Part shown: positions 46,001-57,550 of the stretch, in pieces
Position numbering within the stretch: position 1 is the stretch's first letter
How the letters are laid out: each line of letters opens with the position of its first letter
Source of the DNA: Pempheris klunzingeri
Lineage: Eukaryota; Chordata; Actinopteri; Acropomatiformes; Pempheridae
Length of the DNA stretch: 64,000 nt
Reading direction: 5' to 3'
Assembly: GCF_042242105.1 (NCBI RefSeq)
Contig: NC_092032.1
Coordinates: forward strand, 9,141,415-9,205,414
Translations under genes and position numbers: made by a program
Notes under the pieces: generated by a model
Seen by the model: only the letters and a program-made list of their open reading frames with translations
What the model was told of the DNA's origin: nothing
The model's database searches: none

Positions 46001-49000
46001 GTGATTTAGCTTTGGTGTTGTGGCCATTTATGAAATGTGTTTTGAGTCAAGATCCAGTCTGTGTGTAGGTCACTGTGACCTTACATAGCAATTGTACTTT
46101 TAGGTAGATATATTGTTACAGACACAGTCGTGTTATCAAATTATATTAGTGTTTAATTGCAAAATAGTTTGTGTCAAATTAACCCACAGTTGTGCATACA
46201 GGAAAATGACCATCTCAGAAATCTCTAAGCAGAAGCATCAATGAACTATAATGCAGTGTAGCTACTAGAACGGGAGGGAGGTCATGGCTTGATGCAGAAA
46301 AACAATTGTTTTTAATATTTGAATAGCTGTGATTGGGTTCTTTTCCATTCATTTATTTTGCAAGTTTTGTTCTGATTTTATTCCTTTTTCAGATACATCA
46401 GCGGGGAATGATATTCTCACCAAAGCCACAGTCCCCATTTATGCCACTGGAGTTCTGACTTGTTATAATCAGGTAAATTAATAGCACACCACATTCAGAA
46501 AGTAGCTGACTTGAAGCGAATTTTTGGTAATTGTCATACGTTGTGGTGCTTTTTAGTGTCTTGCAAGACATTATCCACAGTTTCTCAATAAGTCAATGTT
46601 TCCTCTATACAGTTACTTGATGTTTTGGCTATTTTTGGCTATTCTCTTGTAAGTTAAATATTATATAAAGTGTTAACCACATTTTGGTTGTTGTTCTTTG
46701 TCACGAGGGAAAATCCACTCCAACTCACATCAGGCCCCCACATGTTTTTGTTTTGATTTAGTTTTTTAGTTTAAAAAATGCAAACTTGCAAAACAATGGA
46801 AAGCTTTATTTTGACTTACTTGTCAACGCAGCATGTCAACAAAACATGTACAGAGCTGCTTTCAACATGAGATTTCCATCTCATGTTGAAAGTGACAGAA
46901 ATGTCAGCTCTACCAAAGTACTCTTAACTGATCTGTAAAAAATCACACACACTTGTGCTTATTAAAATGTAGATCTTTATTACATGTGGTGTAAAAGTGA
47001 TGTAACTGGCGTAAATATTGTGATCTGTGATTTCTGTACAGGAAGAGGACCGTAAGTTGTTGGTGGGTTTCCTGGAAGATGTTATGACAACCCTGTCTTT
47101 GTCCCATGCACCTCTCGACAGCCTGAAGGCCGCCTTTGTAGAGCTTGGGTGAGACATGCAAACACACTCGCCAACAAGCCTACATCACCAACAGGGAACT
47201 GTAATTCTACACTGACCATGTGTGGAACACTCTTTCTAGTTATTTGGAAAAAACAAAACAGAAATATGGAATTTTTATTTGAGTTATTTTTTTCTTAAGG
47301 GCAAAAATGCTTTTTTAATTTTCTTCTAAAAGTTGCCATGAGGGGAGTTTCAGCCCTCTACCGCATGGTTATATTTATTTATTCATATTTGCACTGGTGG
47401 TCAACTGGTAGTGTCCCTACACTCCAAAGTAACCAGAATGTCAAAATATGGTTCTGTTGTGAGTCAGCAGCCTTTTATATAAGGCCTTATTAAAATACTA
47501 AACAGCTACTTTTCTGAGAAATATTCACCTTTATTCATCCTAATAATACTGTAATCAGTACCCAACTGTCATTCATTTCAGGTACTGAGACTTTCTCTTC
47601 AAAAACACAAGAAGTAATAGTTTGCCCACAAGCACTATTGTTGTGATTATCCAGTGAGTCTACCCCCAAAAACTTTCTTCCTAGTTCTTCCTAGGTCTTT
47701 TAACCTAGTTGATCCCAGGTTTTTTACCCACTGCTTGTACAATGTTTGTATACATGTACATGACTTGAGTAAATTAATTCTTCTACTTTATACTTCTGCT
47801 CCACTACATTCAAGAGGCAAATACTTTTTACTGCATTCATCGAACAGCTGGAGTTACTTTGAGTTTGAAGTTTTACCTCAACCATAAACCATACGTACCT
47901 GAACCATATGTAAAGATTACAAAATAAAGTGAATACTTAAGATTGATCACCTTCTACATTGAAATGCACCTTACACATGTATTTAACGCAGTAACAAAAC
48001 ATATATTTTGATATAGCACCTTGAAAAGTCCCATCCTGCATAAGAAAAACTTTTGGCATTTGACATTTGGTTGATAACGCTTGTGTATTGTGTATTTTTT
48101 TTTTTTTTTACTATTTCAATGTATTTTTCATCAGCCAGCTCATATATCTTTACTTTAGTATGTAACATAGGAGAAAGTGGAACAGGGGTAATGTTAAATG
48201 TGTTATCTTAACTATCACAATTTTCAATGTCACCAATGCGATCAGCTTTCAAATGTGCATACAAACTTTATCATGCATCCTTTAATAGTTGGCCCGACTC
48301 AATATGCATATCATGGGTCTTGTTGTACTAATGAGTGAATTTAGATAAAGCATGTTGATCATGCCTGTTTACAATTTGAAACATTTATATGATCAGAGCA
48401 ATGATGCACATACCCCTTCTCTAGTCCACGAGGGATCTCACCACAAACCTTTCATCATGTGGTCTTCCACAGCAAACCAATTTACCAAGACATTTCAATT
48501 GTATACAGTTATATTGTGCCAAATACCAACCTGGCTGTGCACAAAACCAAAGTTAACTATTACATGAAAGCATGTGCACAGCTGCCCGCCCCCCCCACCC
48601 CTCCTGCATGTTAGTGAGCAGCAGACTGTAACGTATTTGGGATGGTGACTAATTTGTGTTATAATGTTGGCTGGTGCACCTGCCTCGTGGAAACACTCCC
48701 CCTCTGACTCTCTGTAACTCTGGTATCCGACACATTACAGTAACAGATATAATTCATCTTTATTGTAGTTATCAATCAACATGCAACTCCGGCATCATGT
48801 AATTAGTTTTATTATTATAGTCAGTCAAACATCGGATCTCATGTGAATCAGGCTCCAACATTATATAATTAAGGTCACCAGTAGATAAGATAATGCTATC
48901 GCCGCCCACTGACCCCGTAACCAGCGGGTGAAGAACATTGGATCAGCGTGGTGTTCACTGTTACATGGCAGGTATTTTTGTGTACTTTTCTGGGTTATAC

Positions 49001-51906
49001 TCACAGGATAGTTACACTAACAGTAATTAGTGGCAAACTCTCATTTCTTGTGTATTTGATGAGACAGTGTCAGTGGGTACCTGAAGGATTGGCATGTTTG
49101 GGTACAGGTTACAGTATTATTAGATTATGATTAGTATTAGAAGTGAGCATTTCTCAGAAAAATAACTGATATTTCCGCCTTATAACAAGGCCTTCTATAG
49201 GAGACCATATAGAACCATATTTTGACATATTTAAATACAACCTAAAGGCAGAAGGCTTTAAGTAATTTTGATTTTCTAATCCGGGTAGGGGTATCTCAAA
49301 ATGTTGTGAGCTTGGTTCATGCAATGGGACTGCCTTTTATAGGCTACTGTAGATTACATCTAATTTCGTATTTTAATTCCTTGCTTCGGGAGAAAAGCAT
49401 TTCCCCATTTCAGAGTGTGTGTTGAATCATGCCTTGAGTTCGTTTGGGTTGTTTGAGCACCTCCAGACCACTCATTTTTGAGCCCATCCGTGACAATAGA
49501 AAGGGTCCTGAATTATTACTTCTCTAAATGGGAAATATTCACAGAAGTGATTTGACTTCTTTGTGTAAACCTCAAAAACCCAAACCCAAAAAGCAATCTC
49601 GCAGTTTGAAAGTCGGTTGTTGGTTGACAGCTGCTACAACATTGACCAGTATTTATGTTATGCTTTCTTTCCAGCGCCAACCCAGTGTACCATGAATTGC
49701 TGCTGACTGTTCTGTGGTACGGGGTAGTCCATACCTCTGCACTAGTCCGGTGTACTGCAGCACGGATGTTTGAGGTACAAAACACACACATACACACACA
49801 GATTGTGTTTTAAACTAATCACAAATGTTTAGAGTTTAGAAAAATTCACTGTAGGTTTTTTTTTTTTTTTTTTTACATTTTTGCAAGACGAGTATAAATG
49901 ACTTGGTCTCCTACAAAATGTATACTAGCAAATATGATATTTACTTGTAATCCTGTAATTATCCTGTTGTTGTACTAGACAATACATGCCAAGTGAAATT
50001 ATACATACCGTATTTTTGCACAGTTGTACATTATAGATGCTATTTTTTCACATTTACCTATTTGCTGTTCATGTGCTAGCTCTGCTTGCTTGCTGTTTTA
50101 AATGCATTTTGCATATTTAGCTATTCTGTTTCATGAGTTTGAGTAAAGACTACTGTAACTTATCAGCACCCCAGTTCCAACTGTATGGCGAGACCCTCCT
50201 AGAGTTAACATCAGACCTTTCACTGTGCACTGGTCTCAGAAGTGACTACACAAATATCTGCTGCATGTCAGAGAGGCTAAAGTCAGCAACCTGAAAGTAC
50301 AGCGACAAGAGTTCAACGCCTGTTCCTTTTCAGTGTTGTTGGAAAGTATAATTTAATCAGAGATGTTTTCTCATGAATATTTTTTTTAGTTTTTCAGTAT
50401 TTCAGGACTTGAGGAAATATAATACTACTATTATTTTCATAGGGAGGTCACTGTTCCCCTGTTTTCTTTCTTGTGATTTTATTCCACTAACTGTATCCAC
50501 TTGAAGCCAGGTTACCAAGGCAAAAGTCCTGGCCTCCCAGTCCTTCTGAGATCTGTGCACACTTAGGTCAAATGTTGGGATCTAGGCATAGCTGAGGATC
50601 TGGGCCTATATTGATCTAAACTTGGGGGAGGAGGAGTGGTAGGCTTCAGGCCCCCTTGTTTTGTGAAGTACTTGCCCTTTCCCAACACACCCCCACTGTC
50701 ACCATTCCATAGTGATTAGCTGTCCACCATTGTCAAAACTGTGGGATGAAATGTGGTCCTCTACCACAGATACCAGATCAGATTTGCTTTACTGTCATCT
50801 ATATTATCAATTCAAACAAATTAAATGTTAATCTGACCTGGAGTCTGTGGAAAGACCCCACAGCTTAATGCTCACCATACTGTAAAAGTATTCGTGTAGT
50901 TAAGCTATGTTGGCTTTGCCATTTCTTCTGCATACCTGCGTGTGCATGTGCGTGTGTTTGCTCGCGTGTGTGTGATTGTGTGTGTGTGTATACACACTTG
51001 CTTGATACATGCAGTGCCGTTCCGAGCCTTGCAGCTAAGGTTCTTGTCATTGTATATCACTTTCTTCCTATCTTTTTGTGTTTTTTTTTTTTTTTTTCCC
51101 TCCCCTTTTCTGTTTTGCTTCTTTTTTCTTTTCTCTCTATCTATTGGCGGTGTTGCTCGCTCTTGTCCCAATGCCCCGCCCGCCTCTGTGACATCACGGC
51201 TGGCTCTGTCCAATCCGATCAGCTGCTGGTGAAGGGGGTGAATGAGACGCTGGTAGCTCAGAGAGTGGTGCCGGCTCTCATCACACTGTCCTCCGACCCT
51301 GAAATGTAAGTGGAACAACAACAACAACAACAACAACAACAATAAACCGCGCCGCGTCTCTCTCCCCCCTTCTCTTTGCCGCCTGAGGACTATCTCACTG
51401 AATCAAGTCTGTACCTGCCAGGAGCAAATTCAGCACAAAACGGTTCCTCAAAACAGAATCTTCATTGTTCATTTATTTTCTTTGACATCAGTTTTAATTT
51501 TACAATTTCATATTATATATGTTCTCCTTTTGATTTTCCTTGTGAATTGCCTAGTCTTCCGTGGTTGTGTGGAGTTGCTCCTGTTTAGGTTTAGGCTGGG
51601 CCATGGGGTGGTTCATCACTGTTAACACTCTGCATGTTCGCATCATCAATCTGCAACACTAACCCACGCCAGCTCTCGCCACCTCATCAGTCTGCAAAAC
51701 TAATCTGTCCGGATTTGTATGTGCACATTGGCCGCATGCGGCAATAGCACTATCCCAGCATGCTCATCTGTAACCCGTCCCCTCCTCCTCTTCCTCCCCA
51801 CCCCACTCAGTTTAAGCAGGGCCCCTCCTCCTGACCGACCCATCAGCTATTGGTTGGTTGTCTTCACCCCTTCTTCTCAGTTTTATCCTGCCACTCTATT
51901 TCTTTC

Positions 51907-51950
<44 letters not shown>

Positions 51951-54521
51951 ATCATCCCTTCTATCTTCTATCTTTCACCTCTCTCCTCCCACTCTCTATC
52001 TCTCCTTCCCCCCCTCCTGTCTCTGTTTCCTCCCACCCTGCCTCCTCCTCTCTCTCATCCTGCTGTGTGGTGGGTTTGCAGTTGGTTCTCCGAGGCATGA
52101 GTGAAGCATTAGTAGATCGCCGGGCGGCTCCGGCCCTTATAACTCTGTGCAGTGGGCCTGAATTGTGAGTCAATCGACACAAGAAAATTTCTCTGTAAAC
52201 ATTGTCATTTTGTGGGCTGCATCCTTACAGTGGAAAGCACTGTCTCCTAAGACATCTGTCTCTCTGAGCAGGGATGGGCTCTAAAAAAAAAAGTTTTGGC
52301 TGCTAGTTTACATCCAGCTTTCATGTTTGAGTAAACAAGATGATGACATTAGTTTTGACACTGTTGGAATGCAGCCCTTTTCATCTCATCATTCTCTGAT
52401 TGAAATGCTGTGCTAATTGGCTGCACACTTTGTAGATTCCACATATGTTTATTTAAAAATCTTAACATATGTTTTTGTAACCTTTTTCAACCCAAAGTCT
52501 TTCACATATCTTGCAGTGTCCACGACCTGCCGACTATAAAATAAACATGAATACTCAGAGACATAATGAGAAACTGTTTTTGTACTCCACCAATTCCAAA
52601 ATGGTCCAAGTGTCTTTTCTGCTCCTACTGACAGTGGAATGATTATCTAACATCACCCTAACAGCACCCCGTTAATCTTGCTTGTGACGGTTCATTATGA
52701 TAATGGATTACTATCAGATATTTGTAATCACGCATTGTTATCTGTTTGTGTTCAAGCTGTTGGCTTAAGAATGAAATAGTGAATATATTAAGTTAATGGC
52801 ACACATTGATCATAGATGGATACTAAAAAGTTTTGCGAGTTTAACATTACAGTTACAGATGTTTTTGTATACCTTCATGTCTTTGATATATAAAATACAT
52901 AATTTCAGTCAATATTTGAATCGGTTAGTAGCATTGCCATGTGAAACTAGCCTCAGGAACTAATGACACCCTGATGTCGTGGTTAATGAGGTCATAACCC
53001 AACACTGTGGTGATTCAAACATTGTTAAATAAATCCGATAACTACTGGCAGATGATATCTTACTCATTCAGATTCTTGCCTAAAGACATGCTAATTGGAG
53101 TACACCTAAAAGAGTGACACGGTGACTATGAATGGTAAAACCTTTATCTTGCTCTCCTGCTGCTTTTAGCTCAGTGAGGATATCCACCATCCCTGCCTTT
53201 GGTACCATCATGGAGACTGTCACACAAAAAGAGGTAGGAAGCTCTCACTGCCAAACTGCACACTGTGGGATGCAACCTAATATGCAAACAATGAATTGAA
53301 TTAAACAACAGATTTGTATAAGTCATCATAAAACATGTCTAATACATTCTGTGCCTGTGCGTAGCTGCTGGAGCGAGTAAAAATGCAGCTGGCATCGTTC
53401 CTGGAAGACCCTCAGTACCAGGATCAGCACTCTCTGCATATGGAGATCATCAGGACATTTGGAAGGGTCGGACCCAATGCAGAGCCACGCTTTAGAGATG
53501 AGTGTATGTAAAGGACACAGATGCATGACACATTAAATGCACATTAAAAAATCCAATACTGAGCAATTTATTGATTTTATTCTTCTGATCTGCCTCTCAT
53601 GTACTTTGTGTGTGCCCTAACTTTTTGTCTCTATGTTTTTTTTTTTCCTCCTAGTCGTGTTGCCACACCTTCACAAGCTCGCGCTGGTTAACAACAGCCA
53701 GACGGTGGAGAGCAAGAGGATTGACATTGCCACCCAGCTGTTTGAGGCCTACAGTGCCCTCTCCTGCTGCTGTATCCTTCCATAGGTCACACTTACTGGC
53801 CTCTGTAAGCTGGGCCATATACTGTCAGTTTGGATGAACCCTCTTTAGGAGGACTTTTATTTATGGTGCTAATACTAGCCATACACTTACAAGTGTAACA
53901 GTTAGACAGCCTAACGATACTTAAGGGGAAAAATGTGTTGCCCAAGTTTTCTGAGAGGTCAGCTCATAGTTTTTTAACTACTGTACTGTATGTATTTCCA
54001 AATGACTTCCTGGAAGTCTGTGTCAAGGTTGGCTCCAGTTCAGGGTTAGCTGTTGTAGCAGTGAGTCAGTGGGAAAGCCGTTAGAATAGCCACTCAAATG
54101 CTTGCTGCACTGGTTAAGTGTGCCCCTGAATGTGCATGTACAACTGTGTGGTATGTATCAGCGTGGTCCCAGCGCCTGAGTGTGTGGTTCAGTGTGTGTG
54201 TTGGCAGAGTTTACCTGTCATTTGGCAGGAGGAGAAAGGGAAAATAAGCTGCCTCCATTTTGGGGCTAGAGGTAATTACAGGGTTGGTAAAGTAAAGGAA
54301 AGGATGAGAGAGGGAGAAAGAGCGTGAGAGGAGGAAAGGGCTGAACATCAACTTCAATCCTGAGAAACAGTTCCCAGGACGGGGCTTACATTTACATTGC
54401 CTCTCCTCTGTCACCCTTCTCCTCTGTGATTCTTTAGTTGTTTTTTTTTCTATTTCTCCTTTCTCACATTATATTTCCTCTTTCTACTCTGTCTCTGATG
54501 TGAGCCCCACCCAACCCACGT

Positions 54522-54552
<31 letters not shown>

Positions 54553-57550
54553 TGTAGAGGACAGCTGGTCTGAGGTTCATTCCTGTGGATCTTTGTTAGG
54601 CTGTGATTTCACAGTGCAGTAGTGTCCAGGAGGTATAGCGCTAACCTCAGAGGCTTTACCTCCCACTGCACTTCTCTTGCAATCAGTGTGACGAGCTTTG
54701 AAATTGTACATTCCCATCTCTAAAAATATAGATTCGTTCACTCTGTGTCCCATATACATGTAGCTCCACTGTCTATGACAGGTGGCAGGACAAAGTACTG
54801 TTGTACTGAACATTTTGTTTTGTGTCAGCCCACATATATAGCAACACAGTTATTTTAAGAATGTTTGGACAATGAAAGGAAAATATTTTTAATATGTTTT
54901 ACGATATATTTTGAATTATCCTGAAGTATACTCCATTCGTCTAGTAATGCCTGAAGCACTATCCAAATAGTATTTGTACCCGCTTGGCCTTGAAGCACCA
55001 ACTTTTTTTATATACCTGCAGCAAGTGAGAAGAACAAGAAAGTTTAGCTTTGTTAAGCTCTATATTCAGCTATGTTCAGTCAAAATAGGTTGGTTTTGCT
55101 GCCCTTTTTCATTATTTTCATTCCCAGGTTAATGGTTTTTAAAAAGAGCTCCCACATTTGGCTTTCTTAAACCTTCATGAGAGCCCAGATAATGAAAAGT
55201 TAGCATAGTGAGTCCCACTGCATGAATAGCAATAAACTGCACAAGTTTTTCATTCCAGTCCTTAATTTCCTGTGCAGTCATTTCTGAGGAGGTGATGGTC
55301 AACCACTTCCTGCCTGGCCTCAGGTGTCTCCGCGCCGACATGGAGCAACTCTCCCCCGAGCACGAGGTCAGCACGCACACAGGCATGCATTCACATTCAT
55401 GCACACGATGGGGGGGTTTAACATTTACAATCTCGTCCGCATACTCGCGCACTGACTGGGTCAGACTGTCTCCCTCTTTTCTATCTGTAATTCCCAGGGC
55501 ATCTCCCGCAGTATTGGTAAAGACAGACAGTGTGACCAGTCACCTCTTTCTCAGACACACTCATACACACACCTCAACCATATTTATTTGTGTCGCAGAA
55601 TCTCACGCGATCCATTTCATGTGAGCCTTTTCCTGACTTGACTAACGATCAGCTGACTCTTTTCCTCTCTACACATCCACTCTGTCTGTAAAGCCCACAT
55701 ACCAGGATTGTTTTCCAAACTGGAACTTTAATGCACTAAAACATCCAAATACAGAATACATGCATGGTCTTTTATTTTGTCATGATGGGAACTTGGAACA
55801 GAATTAGACACACACCACCTGTTTCGTACCGCCCCAGTGGTGACATGTATTGTATCAATCATGAGATCCCATTGTTTTTTCTGCGTTTCAGAATGTGTCT
55901 CTATTGAATTTTTCACAGGTTATTCTAAGTTCTATGATCAAAGAGTGTGAAATCAAGGTGGAAAACAGAGGAATGGCAGACGCACAAGGGTGAGAACAAA
56001 CACACCTCATCGTCTCGTTCACACCATCACTTCTGAAATGATTTACAAAATATTGTTTTTATTGCGCTAATTGCGTTCGAGGTGGCGACAGCAAGAAGTG
56101 AAGACTTAAAAGTGGTACTCAAGAAGAATTTGGAAGGGGAAGAAGGAGTCCTGACTGTGAGGAGAGGGGTCGCTTGACAGTGTTGGGACTGGGGCCTGTA
56201 TTGTGGCTTTTTTCCCCCAGGGGAGAAGAGAACATGGAAGAGTGTTGGAACCACACTCATTATGTGGGCATCTTCACAGAAAGAGAGAGCAGAAAAATGA
56301 GAAGAGTTGTTTTGATAAAGCTCCGAGAGCTGGGACACCGGCCATACTGTGGGTGTCTTTTAAAACATTTCCCCCATCTTGTTAACATGTGTTTGGGCTC
56401 AGTAAAAAAATGGATGGAAGAGGCGTGCATATGTCTGCCTCTCTCTGTGCACATACGCTCAGTTTTGGGTGTGTTCCCCTAAAACCCTCATTTAAACTCT
56501 GAGGTTAGAATATCTGTGTTTGTGCCCAGAGATTCTTGTTCCTCTTTCATTTTGGTCTTTCTTCGACCTCTTATTATAATTGATAACTTGGATTTTTATT
56601 GCCACAGTATGCATCTTTAAAGGAGTTTTGACCCTGTAAAGAGTGGATTAATTTTTTACTTCCTGGTATTTAAAATCATGGAATCCCTGATATCTTGTGG
56701 CTGCCACAGCTTAGTGAGCATTCTGTCTTTTTCACTGTCTTTTTGAAGTGGCACGACATAGCATTGGTGTAATTCTTCATAGGTCCAGAGTTTCCACACG
56801 GCAGTGTATCACATTTTGCATACTTATGCACATATAATTAGAAAGCTGCATGAGCAAAATGAGACTTCTTCTACAAGAACTGTATGTACAACTAGTAAGG
56901 TGATACACAGAATTAACTTCAACAGTCAGCAGGAAAGTTGAGACCTTTATGCTAAGACATGAGGCATTTTAACACCAGATTGTGTTGTTGTTCTTATCTA
57001 GAGGCCATATGGTGATGTTCAGTCTTGGCTTCCCAAATCCGTTGACTTTAGTTTTCTGTCAAGATATGATGTTTGTCCTTCTGTTGAGCAATGTGGCAGC
57101 TTGGCTTGGAGTGTTGTAACTGCTCCTCTATATCAGCCTCAATCCCACCTAACTCAAAAGAGGAACTTGTGGAGCCGTTAGACTATAAAAATCAGGAGGG
57201 GCCATATTGGCAAACAGCATTTGCCTTCTAAAGAAATAGAGTAAATGCTGACATTGAGATTAACAACAGATAGTGGAGGACGGTGTAGTGTTTTTTTTTT
57301 TTTTTCTTGTGTTACTGTGCTTTGTGTTTGGGCCTGTCTTTCAGTCTATATATGTTAATAAAGCTGAGCTAAACCTTGTTGCTTCATCATGGAGAAACTC
57401 AACCTTTAGGCCTTTTTTTCTTTCCATAGCTCCATGTCCATCGCCTCCAGTTTGGTGGGCGAAGATGCCAAGACCAAGTTCCTGAGCAAGATGGGTCAGC
57501 TAACCACTTCTGGCGCCATGCTGGCCAACGTCTTCCAGAGGAAGAAGTGA
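25063..57550 (+). CDS. relch: RELCH (KIAA1468): LisH, coiled-coil and HEAT-repeat protein, complete
   Basis: Known family role: Rab11-binding protein that links recycling endosomes to the trans-Golgi with OSBP for cholesterol transfer. Exons: 25063-25516, 31631-31720, 34635-34706, 34847-34902, 35058-35171, 35435-35629, 36188-36282, 36836-36977, 37141-37298, 37942-38017, 38191-38286, 42387-42499, 42658-42748, 43468-43539, 43650-43790, 44011-44175, 44458-44605, 44705-44861, 44987-45110, 45743-45791, 46393-46472, 47042-47148, 49675-49774, then 51223-51305 or 52082-52164, 53170-53233, 53365-53503, 53655-53771, 55278-55366, 55919-55989, 57430-57550. All are GT-AG with consistent phase and give 1192 residues (human 1216). 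There is a LisH at about 86-122 (IAAQLLRDQYILTALEFHTE), coiled-coil segments (FELRKAKETIQALRANL; LLNNEKQSLAEQIKKLQ), a divergent Ser/Pro linker, then HEAT-type helices from about residue 480. The C-terminus LTTSGAMLANVFQRKK matches human. The ATG has an AAAATGG context. Confidence 0.96.
25517..31630 (+). other. relch intron 1, 6.1 kb, no gene seen
   Basis: The largest intron of relch. The open frames inside are short and lack recognisable homology or splice context. Minor simple repeats include CATACAGGTA-type tandems near 27115-27152 and an ATT run at 29141-29154. Nothing else could be identified. Confidence 0.6.
39166..39189 (+). CDS. relch: Candidate 24-nt in-frame cassette microexon of relch
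   Basis: Eight codons (RMVAHLCQ) flanked by a strong acceptor (CTCTCTTCTAG) and a consensus donor (CAG|GTGAGTC). The preceding exon ends at a codon boundary (AAACGAGAG at 38286) and the next starts at one (42387), so inclusion would insert eight residues after residue 516, at the edge of the HEAT region, without a frame change. The 135 nt before it contain no AG and are pyrimidine-rich. Human RELCH as I remember it runs straight through this junction (AKREELIPL), so this would be an alternative form. No transcript evidence is available. Confidence 0.5.
44872..44890. repeat. (CA)n tract beside the 5' splice site of relch exon 44705-44861
   Basis: CA dinucleotides starting 10 nt into a short 125-nt intron on the relch transcript. 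Confidence 0.85.
46859..46892. repeat. Perfect 15-bp hairpin with 4-nt loop
   Basis: Arms CTTTCAACATGAGAT and ATCTCATGTTGAAAG are exact reverse complements around TTCC. Outer segments AGAGCTG (46853-46859) and CAGCTCT (46905-46911) can pair further. It lies in the relch intron between exons 46393-46472 and 47042-47148. Confidence 0.85.
47438..47672 (+). repeat. Left arm of a long imperfect inverted repeat
   Basis: Shares, with the reverse complement of 48983-49229 and in the same order, ATGTCAAAATATGGTTCT, TTTTCTGAGAAAT, CTAATAATACTGTAA, TTCAGGTAC, ACACAAGAA and AGTTTGCC. Confidence 0.75.
48983..49229 (-). repeat. Right arm of a long imperfect inverted repeat
   Basis: Its reverse complement aligns by eye along its whole length with 47438-47672. 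Substitutions and small indels suggest the insertion or duplication is old. Confidence 0.75.
51223..51305 (+). CDS. relch: relch alternative exon 24A
   Basis: 83 nt encoding LLVKGVNETLVAQRVVPAL and ITLSSDPE plus two bases. It follows GATCAG and ends GAAAT|GTAAGT. Its start phase fits the exon ending at 49774 (MFE|) and its end phase fits 53170 (|CTCAGTG). Fifteen of 27 codons encode the same residue as exon 24B. The canonical human protein, as I remember it, matches 24B better (GMSEALVD), so 24A would be the alternative HEAT helix. Confidence 0.85.
51314..51342. repeat. (CAA)n trinucleotide repeat
   Basis: ACA/CAA repeats starting 8 nt after the 5' splice site of relch exon 24A, in the intron between the two alternative exons. 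Confidence 0.9.
51881..52079 (+). promoter_or_regulatory. AG-free pyrimidine tract before relch exon 24B
   Basis: Almost entirely C and T, including a (CT)n microsatellite at about 51902-51945, with no AG dinucleotide until the acceptor at 52080-52081. It implies a distant branch point and many PTB-type binding sites. Confidence 0.65.
52082..52164 (+). CDS. relch: relch alternative exon 24B (canonical-like)
   Basis: 83 nt encoding LVLRGMSEALVDRRAAPAL and ITLCSGPE plus two bases, between TTTGCAG and GTGAGT. It has the same length and phases as exon 24A. It corresponds to the remembered human segment LRGMSEALVDKRVAPAL. Including both exons, or neither, would shift the frame of the following exon 53170-53233. 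Confidence 0.9.
54527..54551. repeat. (AC)n microsatellite
   Basis: AC dinucleotides in the relch intron between exons 53655-53771 and 55278-55366. The rest of that 1.5-kb intron shows no gene. Confidence 0.9.

Larger units (their letters stand above)
47149..49674 (+). other. 2.5-kb relch intron holding a long inverted repeat
   Basis: Intron between exons 47042-47148 and 49675-49774. It is dominated by two related arms in opposite orientation (47438-47672 and 48983-49229) enclosing about 1.3 kb of AT-rich sequence. No coding capacity resembling a transposase was seen. Confidence 0.65.

Noticed and set aside
50942-51309. 113-codon plus-strand frame before and through exon 24A
   Set aside because: The upstream part is intronic pyrimidine tract. 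Only the last 83 nt are coding, defined by splice sites.
51719-52168. 149-codon Ser/Leu-rich frame ending in exon 24B
   Set aside because: Intronic CT-rich sequence read in frame. Only 52082-52164 is exon.
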